64,000 bases of DNA from JAHBTB01 sp964451255 (GTDB lineage: Bacteria > Armatimonadota > Fimbriimonadia > Fimbriimonadales > Fimbriimonadaceae), in NCBI GenBank assembly GCA_964451255.1, contig CAYVHL010000001.1:372001-436000 (forward strand). The letters run 5' to 3'. The notes beneath the pieces were generated by a model. It had not been told where the DNA came from, did no database searches, and saw nothing but the letters and a program-made list of their open reading frames with translations. This document shows, in pieces, positions 1 to 7,584 of the stretch (position 1 is its first letter; each line of letters starts with the position of its first letter). Both the position numbers and the translations under genes were made by a program.

Positions 1-67
1 ACGCAGAGAGGCGTTGGGGCTGGGCCGACCAGACGACCTCAGAGACTGTCCTTATGGAGCCAACCCG

Positions 68-1306
68 ATGAGCATCTCCGACCCGATTCCCGTCCTTGAG
101 TGGTCAGGCGGCGCCGTCCGGGCCTTCGACCCGGTCCAACACCGTACAATCCTCGCCGAGAGCTTGACGGACGCCGTGCACGCTCTTGGAGATCCGAAGC
201 AGGTCGGCCTCGCCGTCGGAAGACGGGCCGCCCTTGTCCGGCAACTGACTTTGCCCGAAGTCAACCTTGACCAGGCCGAAGCGATCGTCCGGGTTCAGTT
301 GGACCAGCTGTTCCCCGTCTCGGCCTCGGAACTCACAAGCGACTTCGCCTTCGCCCAACATCAGAACGGGACCGGAAAGAGAGTGGTCGTCACCGCGATG
401 CGGACCGACCTGCTCAAGCAGGCCAAGCACGAGCTAAAGAACCTGGGCGTAGACGTGGCATGGGTCGCGCCGATCTCCACCGCTTCCGGGCTGCTCGCCC
501 GGGCGAACGGACTGGACAGTGCTGTCCTGGTCGATGAATCTGTCGACGGCACCGGCATCGACATTGTCCAGCACGGGGACGTTTTCTACTCTCGGTCAGC
601 GCCGATCGGGCTTGGAGACAAGGATCTGGAGCTCGAAGTCCAACGTACGGTCGCAAGTGCCAAGACGACGCCGAGCCAGGTCATCCGGGCAGACGACTCC
701 GGCGGCCTTGCCGCCCTTTCGAGGCAGCGGCCGTCCATCAACCTGGAACTGGCGGAGGACGTCAGCCGCCGACGCGCCGGCAAGGTCAGGAGCCGCCGTA
801 ACCTGGCGCTCCTCCTGACGGCTTGCTTCGTCGCTTCGGCCGCTTATGTCTACCTCGACTTTGACGGCGCTAAGAGAGACATTGCGAAACAACTCTCGCC
901 CCTTCAAAGACAACTGGACAGGAACAAGAAAGACAAGAAGAACCTTGAGACGCGGCTTGCGCCGAGGGCCGATGCCGCAGCGACCCTGCGCCAAGCGTTT
1001 CAGCCCGTGCAGAGCCTCAGCGACGTCCTGTCCGTCGTCACCGACCATGTTCCCGAAGGCGTCTGGCTGACCGGCGTCACCGTCGAGCGGGGCAGAAACC
1101 TTCAAGTCCGCGGAACGGCGAAGAACAATTCGGCAGTTACCACGTTTAACCAAGCAATGTCCGCAGACTCGAGGTTCAGGGACTTCCGTCTGGTGTTCGC
1201 CAACGACGGAAAGATCGGTGAGCAACCGGTCGTCCTGTTCGCGTCAGCCGGGCACGTCATTGGTAACACGACCGTGTATTCCGCGACAAAGGCGGTGAAG
1301 AAATGA
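68..1306 (+). CDS. PilM-PilN-like fusion, type IV pilus inner-membrane platform protein
   Basis: Predicted 412-aa protein combining an actin-like PilM region (about residues 1-240) with a PilN-like region: one membrane helix (about 245-262), a charged coiled-coil stretch rich in K, D and R, and a periplasmic ferredoxin-like end. PilM and PilN are normally separate; GspL of type II secretion has the same fused layout. It should recruit the cytoplasmic motor and bind PilO in the inner membrane. The ATG at 68 is chosen because GGAGC lies 7 nt upstream; an in-frame TTG at 14 is possible. It overlaps pilO by ATGA, and the downstream PilO, PilP-like and secretin genes support the role. Family assignment rests on order and architecture rather than strong motifs. 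Confidence 0.75.
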   Translation: MSISDPIPVLEWSGGAVRAFDPVQHRTILAESLTDAVHALGDPKQVGLAVGRRAALVRQLTLPEVNLDQAEAIVRVQLDQLFPVSASELTSDFAFAQHQNGTGKRVVVTAMRTDLLKQAKHELKNLGVDVAWVAPISTASGLLARANGLDSAVLVDESVDGTGIDIVQHGDVFYSRSAPIGLGDKDLELEVQRTVASAKTTPSQVIRADDSGGLAALSRQRPSINLELAEDVSRRRAGKVRSRRNLALLLTACFVASAAYVYLDFDGAKRDIAKQLSPLQRQLDRNKKDKKNLETRLAPRADAAATLRQAFQPVQSLSDVLSVVTDHVPEGVWLTGVTVERGRNLQVRGTAKNNSAVTTFNQAMSADSRFRDFRLVFANDGKIGEQPVVLFASAGHVIGNTTVYSATKAVKK

Positions 1307-1860
1307 CGCTTGGCGACAACATCCCCAGTTGGAACCTTGCGTGCATCGCCGCCGTGGTCGGCATCGTCGGTTGCGTCGCCTTTGACCTGTACGGTCCGAA
1401 GCCCACCCTCGGCAAGCAACGGGCGAAGTTGGCGGCGGAAAGCCAGAAGCTCGTCGCCGACCAAGCTAAGGGCCAGCAAGCGCTACTGGACGACACCCGA
1501 CTCGAAGCCGAGCGTGCATGGGACGTCCCCGTGGCCAATATTGGCCCCGCCGTTCTCGACAAGGTGAACGACTTGGCCAAGCAAAAGGGCATCAAAGTGA
1601 GCACGTTCCGGCCGCAGCGGGTGCAACCGGTGACACCGCTTCAGGCCGCCGAGTTCACCATAAGTGTGCAAGGTCCGTATTTGCAGATCCTTTCTTTCGT
1701 CCACAGCTTGGAACAGGCCGACACCAAGATCGTCGTGTCCATGGCCATGCTCTCCTCGTCAGACGCCGATTCGAGCGCCGTGTCCGCCACCATCGGCCTT
1801 GTCGCGTTCGTCAAGGACCAAGAAAAACAAGTCACCTCGCAAAAGTTGAACAATGGCTAA
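1303..1860 (+). CDS. pilO: PilO-like type IV pilus inner-membrane protein
   Basis: Predicted 185-aa bitopic protein with a short cytoplasmic start, one membrane helix (about residues 8-25), a Lys/Gln-rich coiled-coil segment (about 35-75) and a C-terminal alpha/beta domain. This is the PilO layout, which pairs with the PilN domain encoded just upstream. The ATG overlaps the preceding stop as ATGA, so translation is probably coupled. Length is near that of PilO homologues (about 200 aa). Assignment comes from architecture and position between the PilN-like and PilP-like genes. Confidence 0.75.
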   Translation: MTLGDNIPSWNLACIAAVVGIVGCVAFDLYGPKPTLGKQRAKLAAESQKLVADQAKGQQALLDDTRLEAERAWDVPVANIGPAVLDKVNDLAKQKGIKVSTFRPQRVQPVTPLQAAEFTISVQGPYLQILSFVHSLEQADTKIVVSMAMLSSSDADSSAVSATIGLVAFVKDQEKQVTSQKLNNG

Positions 1861-2680
1861 GGTAAATCGTTGGATTATATATGGGGGCGTAGCGATCGTG
1901 GCAGCTGTTGCATTCAACATGGCCGGATCCCCGTCGTCGCCCAAAAAGGCGACGACGGTAAAGAAACCTGTCACCGCCTCTTTGAACAAGGGGAAGGCCT
2001 CAGACGTCGATCCTTCCGAGCTGAAAGCGACGTTTGAACCTGTCAACCTGTCCACTCGCGACGTATTCAAGCCGTTGGTTGTGCGCGAGGGCCAAAGCGG
2101 CGGCATGGCTGCGCTTCCCAACCAGGTGCCCCCCGCGTTCACTGGAGGTGACGCAGGCTGGTACTACACTGGCACCGCCGTCGTCGACCAGGTTCCGACC
2201 GCCCTTGTCGAGAACACGGGCACGGGCGAGGGCCTCTATCTGAAGCAGGGCGACCAGTGGAAAAATTGCAAGGTGGAACGGATCACCCCGACGACCTTGA
2301 CCCTGTCGCAAGGCGACACCGTGCGCACGTTGCTCTTGCTGGCTGACTCGCCGAGCCCTTCTAGTGAAGGCGGATCTGCGCCCCTCAACCCGCTCAGTGG
2401 ACAAATCGGCGTCCAGCGTCGGCCGTCCCCCGCACCTGGTGCGAACGCACCAGGAGCAAACGCAAGCCCACAGACGGCGTCGAACGGCGCCCAGTCGGAC
2501 TCCCGCCGCCAACGGCGGTTCGGTGGAGGTGACAACGGTCCCGGCGGTGGTAACTTTACATTCGGCGGAAATGGCCAAGACGCCCAGCCATCGACCGCCT
2601 TCGGCGGCCCGGGCGGGCCCCCACCGCCCGACGACTTCTTTCAAGACGACCTTGACCTCTCGAACGAGGTGACCCTATGA
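1853..2680 (+). CDS. PilP-like pilus assembly protein with Gly/Asn-rich tail
   Basis: Predicted 275-aa protein with an N-terminal membrane anchor (about residues 6-24), an extended linker and a small beta domain (about 95-165; it includes the run VERITPTTLTLSQGD) resembling the PilP/GspC homology region that links PilN/PilO to the secretin. Residues from about 180 are low complexity, rich in Pro, Gly, Asn and Gln. It overlaps pilO by 8 nt and the secretin gene by 4 nt (ATGA). Classical PilP is a lipoprotein; here a membrane helix replaces the lipobox, so it may equally be described as GspC-like. Position before the secretin is the best support. Confidence 0.65.
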   Translation: MAKVNRWIIYGGVAIVAAVAFNMAGSPSSPKKATTVKKPVTASLNKGKASDVDPSELKATFEPVNLSTRDVFKPLVVREGQSGGMAALPNQVPPAFTGGDAGWYYTGTAVVDQVPTALVENTGTGEGLYLKQGDQWKNCKVERITPTTLTLSQGDTVRTLLLLADSPSPSSEGGSAPLNPLSGQIGVQRRPSPAPGANAPGANASPQTASNGAQSDSRRQRRFGGGDNGPGGGNFTFGGNGQDAQPSTAFGGPGGPPPPDDFFQDDLDLSNEVTL

Positions 2681-5121
2681 AATTGACTCGACTTATCGTC
2701 ATCGCCGCCTTGGCGACCGCCATGTTGCCATCCGTTGCTCCGGCACAAGGCAACCCGTTCAGCAACGGCGACGAGGTGGCTGCCAAGAAGGCTTGGGAAC
2801 AGTTCAACCTGGACAAGAAGAAGAAGATCACCCTCAGCTTCCGAAACGCGAACATCGACATGGTCCTCGACCTGTTTATGCGCGTCTCAGGGATCACCAT
2901 CGTCAAGGATCCAAGCCTGAAGGACGCGGTCACCGTGTCTTCACCAAATCCGATCAGCCTCAATGACGCTTTCAACATCCTGAACACTGCGCTCAGCCTG
3001 CGTAACTACGAGATGGAGAAGTCGGGCAACCTACTTGTCATCCGGCAAAGGCAACAGCGACCGCAGAACCCCCAGCCTGACACCAGCGGCCAGCAGTTCA
3101 CGCCGCCGTCACCGAACGAAGTCAAGGTCTTCCGCATCAAATACGCCAACGCAAGCGAGGTGGCCCGGGTTATCAACGACGTGTTCGCCGGGCAAGGCAA
3201 CACGAACAACCCCTTCCAACGAGGTGGCAACCCGTTCCAGAGGGGCGGCAACAACTTCGGACGGGGAGGCCGGGGCAACAACCGTGGTGGCTTCAACTTT
3301 GGATCGTTCATGGGGCAGCAAGATTCTACGATGCGCGCCTCTTCCGACGACTTCAGCAACACGGTGATCATCAATGGCCCCCGCAGCCAGTTCAATGACA
3401 TTGAAGACCTGATCAAGCAGATCGACCAACAGACCGACGCGCCCCAGACGACGCGGGTCTACAAGCTCGAATACGCTTCGGCCGAAGACATGGTGCCGGT
3501 CGTGCAAAACGTGCTCACGTCGAACGCACCTACTGGCCGTGGCGGACAAGGCAACCAAAACATCGACCCGCGGCAACGCTTCCAGCAGGCGTTCCGAACC
3601 GGCTCGTTCCAGTCGGCGTTCGGCACTGTGGCCGCCGACACCCGCTCGAACAGCCTGGTCGTGACAAGCACCGAAGACAACCACAAGATCGTCGCCGAGG
3701 TCGTCTCTGAACTCGATCAAAAGGTCAGGCTCGAGGACTCGACGGTCGTGGTGCCCCTGATGAACGCCCGGGCCGACCAACTCGCGCAGACGCTGCAAAG
3801 CGCATTCGGCCAGCGTGCCGGCACGAACACATTGAACCGTGGCAACCAGACGACGAACAACAACAATAACAATCGCCGAACTGGCAACAACAACCGTTCC
3901 AACAGCGGTCCGCCGTCTCTCGGTGGGAACAACCTCGCGCCAGGGGTGAACGGCGGCGACGCCCTCGCCAATGCCAACCCGCAAGGCGCGTCATCTCTTG
4001 ACGTTCCCTTGGAAGACCCCAATGCCGACAGTGGCGAACTCTTGACCCAGATCCAGTTCGGCGGCGGATTCGGTGGCAGGGGCGGGCAGGGCGGCCGTGC
4101 GAACACCAACGGGGCGCAAGAACCCACGATGGCCAGAGGCGCCGACGGCCGCTTGGTCAACATCCGCGACCTCACCAACCAAGTCACGATCATCCCCGAC
4201 AACAACACCAACAGCTTGATCATCGTCGGCGCACCAGACGCGGTCGACATGGTGAAGAAGATCCTCGCCCAGCTCGACGCGATCCCCCAACAGGTGATGA
4301 TCGAGACGATCATCATGGAAGCGACCCTGGACAAGTCGGACAAGCTTGGTGTCGAGTGGAATTTCGTCCAGGCCAAAGCCTTTGGTCAGAACGGTGTCAC
4401 CGGCAACGTGGGCACGAACTTCGGGTTGCAAAGCACGACGCCGGCACTCCAAGGGTTCCGATATACGATCGCAGGAGGCAACCTGACCTCGTTCCTGAAC
4501 GCCCTGCAACAGGACGACAAGTTCCAGGTGCTCAGCACACCTCGGATATTCACAAGCAACAACATCCAGGCCGAGATCAACATCAGCCAGAGCATCCCGT
4601 ACGTCGTGAGCCAACGCGAAGACGCCAACGGTAACCTGACCTTCAACTACTCCTTTGTCGACGTCGGCATCATCTTGACGGTTACGCCGCACATCAGCGC
4701 CAACGGAGCGGTCACGCTCGACGTCGACCAGACTGCCAACGACCTGCAAGGGTACACGAGCTTCAACGCTCCGATCGTGAACCAAAGGGAAGCCTCGACC
4801 ACCGTGACGGTCAACGACGGCGACACCATGGTCCTCGGCGGGATCATGAGATCCACCGTCACATCGTCGGTCAAGAAGCTGCCCCTTCTTGGAGACATCC
4901 CCATCCTTGGACAGCTCTTCAGATCTTCAAGCCACGAAAAGCAGAAGACCGAACTGCTCGTCATGCTCAGGCCGCACATCGTCCGCAACGCCGACGACGC
5001 CGCCAAAATCCGAGAGCAAGCAAAGAAGGAGATGGGCTCCCAATTTCCAAACCTCGACAAGACCCTCGAACCAACCCCTAAGAAAGACGACGGGGCCAAA
5101 AAGGACGGGGGGGGACACTAA
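2677..5121 (+). CDS. pilQ: Type IV pilus / type II secretion secretin (PilQ/GspD family)
   Basis: Predicted 814-aa outer-membrane secretin with signal peptide (about 1-23), an STN/N0 domain (about 45-110), repeated secretin N domains, and a C-terminal secretin core (about 535-785). The core contains the family signatures VLSTPRI, VTVNDGDTMVLGGI and LPLLGDIPILGQLF. Three low-complexity insertions interrupt the N-domain region: Gly/Asn-rich at about 172-215, an Asn-rich run at about 387-412 and Gly-rich at about 457-478. It forms the multimeric pore for the pilus or secreted substrate. The ATG overlaps the previous stop (ATGA). PilQ is preferred to GspD because of the PilM-N, PilO, PilP-like order. 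Confidence 0.93.
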   Translation: MKLTRLIVIAALATAMLPSVAPAQGNPFSNGDEVAAKKAWEQFNLDKKKKITLSFRNANIDMVLDLFMRVSGITIVKDPSLKDAVTVSSPNPISLNDAFNILNTALSLRNYEMEKSGNLLVIRQRQQRPQNPQPDTSGQQFTPPSPNEVKVFRIKYANASEVARVINDVFAGQGNTNNPFQRGGNPFQRGGNNFGRGGRGNNRGGFNFGSFMGQQDSTMRASSDDFSNTVIINGPRSQFNDIEDLIKQIDQQTDAPQTTRVYKLEYASAEDMVPVVQNVLTSNAPTGRGGQGNQNIDPRQRFQQAFRTGSFQSAFGTVAADTRSNSLVVTSTEDNHKIVAEVVSELDQKVRLEDSTVVVPLMNARADQLAQTLQSAFGQRAGTNTLNRGNQTTNNNNNNRRTGNNNRSNSGPPSLGGNNLAPGVNGGDALANANPQGASSLDVPLEDPNADSGELLTQIQFGGGFGGRGGQGGRANTNGAQEPTMARGADGRLVNIRDLTNQVTIIPDNNTNSLIIVGAPDAVDMVKKILAQLDAIPQQVMIETIIMEATLDKSDKLGVEWNFVQAKAFGQNGVTGNVGTNFGLQSTTPALQGFRYTIAGGNLTSFLNALQQDDKFQVLSTPRIFTSNNIQAEINISQSIPYVVSQREDANGNLTFNYSFVDVGIILTVTPHISANGAVTLDVDQTANDLQGYTSFNAPIVNQREASTTVTVNDGDTMVLGGIMRSTVTSSVKKLPLLGDIPILGQLFRSSSHEKQKTELLVMLRPHIVRNADDAAKIREQAKKEMGSQFPNLDKTLEPTPKKDDGAKKDGGGH

Positions 5122-5127
5122 ACGACC

Positions 5128-5883
5128 ATGAACCTCAAATCAATCCTGACGATCAGCCTCTTCGCTGTCGCTGCCCTGGCACTGGCACAGGGCGGCGGGG
5201 GCGGCAGGGGCCAACGCGGCCAGCGCTTCGGCGGTGGCTTCATGATGAGCAACTCCTTCCTTGTGAACCGAGAAGACGTTCAAAAGGATCTGAAGCTCAC
5301 CGACGAGCAGAAGTCCAAGCTCCAGGCCTTCCAAGAAGACCAACGGGCGAAGATGCGCGAGATGTTCCAGAACGGCGGTGGCGGCGGCAGGCCGGATCCG
5401 TCCGTTTTTGAGAAAATGCAGAAGGATTCCGACGACGCAATCGCCAAGATCCTGACGCCCGAGCAGGTGTCCCGTCTCAAGCAGATCGGCATCCAACTCG
5501 CAGGTACCAGGGCCGTCCTCAACCCGGACGTCCAAAAGCAACTCGGCCTGTCCTCCGACCAGGTAGCCCAGCTCAAGAAGCTACAAGAGGACCAGGCGAC
5601 GGCCAACCAAGAGATCATGCGCAAGTCGCGTGACCAGGAGATCGACCGCGACCAGGCTACGGCTCTTCGTGAGAAGAACAACAAGGCCTTGGAAGAAGCG
5701 ATCGGCAAAGTCCTGACGAGCGATCAAAAGCAGAAGCTCGAGAGCTTGAAGGGCCCCAAATTCGAGGCTGATCCGAACGCCGGCTTTGGCGGCGGATTCG
5801 GAGGCGGCGGCCGACGCGGAGGCGGTGGTGGCGGCACTGGCGGCGGCGGTGGCACCGCTGGCGGCACCGGCATCGGCGGCTGA
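5128..5883 (+). CDS. Secreted LTxxQ-motif protein (Spy/CpxP-like) with Gly-rich tail
   Basis: Predicted 251-aa exported protein with a signal peptide (about 1-20) and helices carrying four LTxxQ-like motifs (LTDEQ, LTPEQ, LSSDQ, LTSDQ), as in the Spy/CpxP periplasmic chaperone family. The last 45 residues are almost entirely Gly, Thr and Arg. It starts 6 nt after the secretin stop and so belongs to the pilus operon, suggesting a periplasmic chaperone or metal/stress-sensing helper for pilus assembly. The motifs are visible; the function in the operon is inferred. Confidence 0.75.
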   Translation: MNLKSILTISLFAVAALALAQGGGGGRGQRGQRFGGGFMMSNSFLVNREDVQKDLKLTDEQKSKLQAFQEDQRAKMREMFQNGGGGGRPDPSVFEKMQKDSDDAIAKILTPEQVSRLKQIGIQLAGTRAVLNPDVQKQLGLSSDQVAQLKKLQEDQATANQEIMRKSRDQEIDRDQATALREKNNKALEEAIGKVLTSDQKQKLESLKGPKFEADPNAGFGGGFGGGGRRGGGGGGTGGGGGTAGGTGIGG

Positions 5884-5914
5884 ACGACCAGACGGCTCAT
5901 TCGAGCTTGACAAT

Positions 5915-5945
5915 GAACCCCAGGGGACATCCTCCTCGGGGGTTC
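5915..5945. terminator. Hairpin between convergent genes
   Basis: GAACCCC (5915-5921) pairs with GGGGTTC (5939-5945), with further pairing inside. It sits between the end of the pilus operon and the leftward gene ending at 5948. There is no T tract on either side, so intrinsic termination is uncertain. Confidence 0.35.
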
Positions 5946-5947
5946 TG

Positions 5948-6223
5948 CTATGGGCCCCGCATGATCTGGAACATGGCCACGGCTAAGACGGCCACAAACC
6001 CCAACCGGATAAACCTCAGTTGCCAGAACACCCGGTTCCTCTCACGGCCGCGTGCCGAGAAGAAGGCAAGGAACGCGCCGGGAAGGTAGACCACGCTACC
6101 GTAAATGATAGGCATGGGGAAGCTCCCCGGCTTGACAACAGCGGGAACCAGGCTAGTCAGGGCTATGACCAGCCCGACAATGCAGAGCGACGTACCCAAT
6201 TGCACGCGCCTCTCCGGACTCAT
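5948..6223 (-). CDS. Small membrane protein, unknown function
   Basis: Predicted 91-aa protein with three hydrophobic segments (about residues 10-30, 37-55 and 70-88) and an RGRER cytoplasmic loop. No family recognised. Support for a real gene: a normal membrane protein composition, clean fit between its neighbours, and a TAACTT -10-like hexamer (6230-6235) 6 nt before the ATG, the same arrangement seen at many genes here. It is divergent from rsmG with about 40 bp between the start codons. Confidence 0.65.
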   Translation of the reverse strand: MSPERRVQLGTSLCIVGLVIALTSLVPAVVKPGSFPMPIIYGSVVYLPGAFLAFFSARGRERNRVFWQLRFIRLGFVAVLAVAMFQIMRGP

Positions 6224-6263
6224 AGGTGGAAGTTACCATTGCGCTGGTACTCTCCCTACGACC

Positions 6264-6995
6264 ATGGACTTCCCTTCCCTGCGCGCCGTCGCACGGGCGC
6301 AGGGCTTGGCGTTGGACTCCAAGCATACAGACTGGCTTGACCGGTTCTTTTCCGACCTCTACCGACAGAACGAGACAACCAACCTCACCCGTGTCAGGCT
6401 TGAGGACGCGGACGCGTTGCACGCCGCCGACTCATTGCTGGTCGCGGAGTTCGTCCACCACGGGGCCAAGGTGCTCGACATCGGGCCGGGTCCCGGGTTG
6501 CCCACGGTGGTCCTGGCGGTGTGCCGCCCAGACGTCCATGTTGTCGCCGTCGAGGCGACCGAGAAGTTCGCCAAGTTCATCCTCGCCTATCAGCCAGCCA
6601 ACGTCGAGGTCGTCATCGGCCGTGCCGAAGACCTGACGGGCCGAGAATCGGTCGATGTCGTCACCGGACGAGCGGTCGCCCCGCTTGGCATCCAGCTTGA
6701 AATCAGCGCGCCCTGGTGCCGGATCGGTGGGCTCGTCGTCCCGTTCCGCACGCCGACCGAAGCAGAAGACTGCCTGTCCCTCAACGCTGGGCAACTTGGG
6801 CTCGAACTTGCGAGCCTGGAGAGACGCACAGTTCCTGGAACCGACGTAGTCCGCCTGTTCCCGGTCTATCAAAAGGTGCGCGAGACCCCACCGGAGTTTC
6901 CCCGCCCGTGGGCCCGGATCAAGACCCGGCCCTTGCGTCCGGGTTCTTACTCGGCTTCGCGCTCGGCTTCGTCTCCGCGGCCTGGATCATCTTGA
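6264..6995 (+). CDS. rsmG: 16S rRNA (guanine-N7) methyltransferase RsmG
   Basis: Predicted 243-aa SAM-dependent methyltransferase that would modify G527 of 16S rRNA. The start region (LDRFFSDLYRQNETTNLTRV), the SAM-binding motif VLDIGPGPGLPTVVLA and the later VVTGRAVAPL segment are typical of RsmG. The C-terminal end (PRPWARIKTRPL) is normal, but about 17 further residues follow that overlap the TPR lipoprotein gene on the other strand. The ATG at 6264 is chosen because family similarity begins there and TACTCT (6248-6253) lies 10 nt upstream. It is not next to gidA or parAB in this window. Confidence 0.9.
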   Translation: MDFPSLRAVARAQGLALDSKHTDWLDRFFSDLYRQNETTNLTRVRLEDADALHAADSLLVAEFVHHGAKVLDIGPGPGLPTVVLAVCRPDVHVVAVEATEKFAKFILAYQPANVEVVIGRAEDLTGRESVDVVTGRAVAPLGIQLEISAPWCRIGGLVVPFRTPTEAEDCLSLNAGQLGLELASLERRTVPGTDVVRLFPVYQKVRETPPEFPRPWARIKTRPLRPGSYSASRSASSPRPGSS

Positions 6996-7584
6996 TCATG
7001 GAAAGCGCCGCCGAGTTTTGAGGATCGACGCGCAACACCTCCGAAGCAACCTTTCTCGCACCGTCGAAGTCACCCTGCTGCAGAAGCACCCTGGCCCGGG
7101 TCATCAGGTAGCGCGGGTCGTCAGGAAAGAGGGCGAGGGCTTGATCGGCTTGAGCCTGCGCGCCTTTGAAATTGCCCGAGTCAAAGTCAAGCATGGCCAA
7201 ATCGTGATGGGCTTCGGAGATGAGGGCCTTGTCGCCGGTCTGGTACTTGTCGTTGAGAGCGATGGCCTTTTCTATCTCTGCCCGCGCATCGTCTGTCTTT
7301 CCCATAACCCAATAACACCGACCCAAGAGAACGACATAAGCGGGCTGGTTGGGCTCGTTCTCGATCAGCCTCTTCACGATGGGTACAGCTTCGGCCGCAT
7401 TCTTCTTGTCGCTCTCGTCCAACGGCTCATCGGCGAGCAACTTCGCAATTGACCCCGCGGTCAGGGCCTTGGCTTCCAGCACGGCCTGGTTCTGGCCCCC
7501 GACCGAGCCGTTGTCGCCAGAACCTTTCAGGGCGCCGCACCCTGCAAGGAAGACAAGGACAGGCAAGACACACGTGATCTTCAT
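6919..7584 (-). CDS. TPR-containing lipoprotein
   Basis: Predicted 221-aa lipoprotein: signal peptide ending in a LAGC lipobox (Cys about residue 16), then two to three tetratricopeptide repeats (about 65-190) with the usual A..L...P alternation, and a Lys/Pro/Ala-rich tail. It is likely anchored in a membrane as a protein-interaction scaffold. Its ATG overlaps the leuS stop (ATGA), so it is the last gene of that leftward operon. Its 3' end overlaps rsmG by 77 nt on the opposite strand. No specific partner can be named. Confidence 0.8.
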   Translation of the reverse strand: MKITCVLPVLVFLAGCGALKGSGDNGSVGGQNQAVLEAKALTAGSIAKLLADEPLDESDKKNAAEAVPIVKRLIENEPNQPAYVVLLGRCYWVMGKTDDARAEIEKAIALNDKYQTGDKALISEAHHDLAMLDFDSGNFKGAQAQADQALALFPDDPRYLMTRARVLLQQGDFDGARKVASEVLRVDPQNSAALSMIKMIQAAETKPSAKPSKNPDARAGS

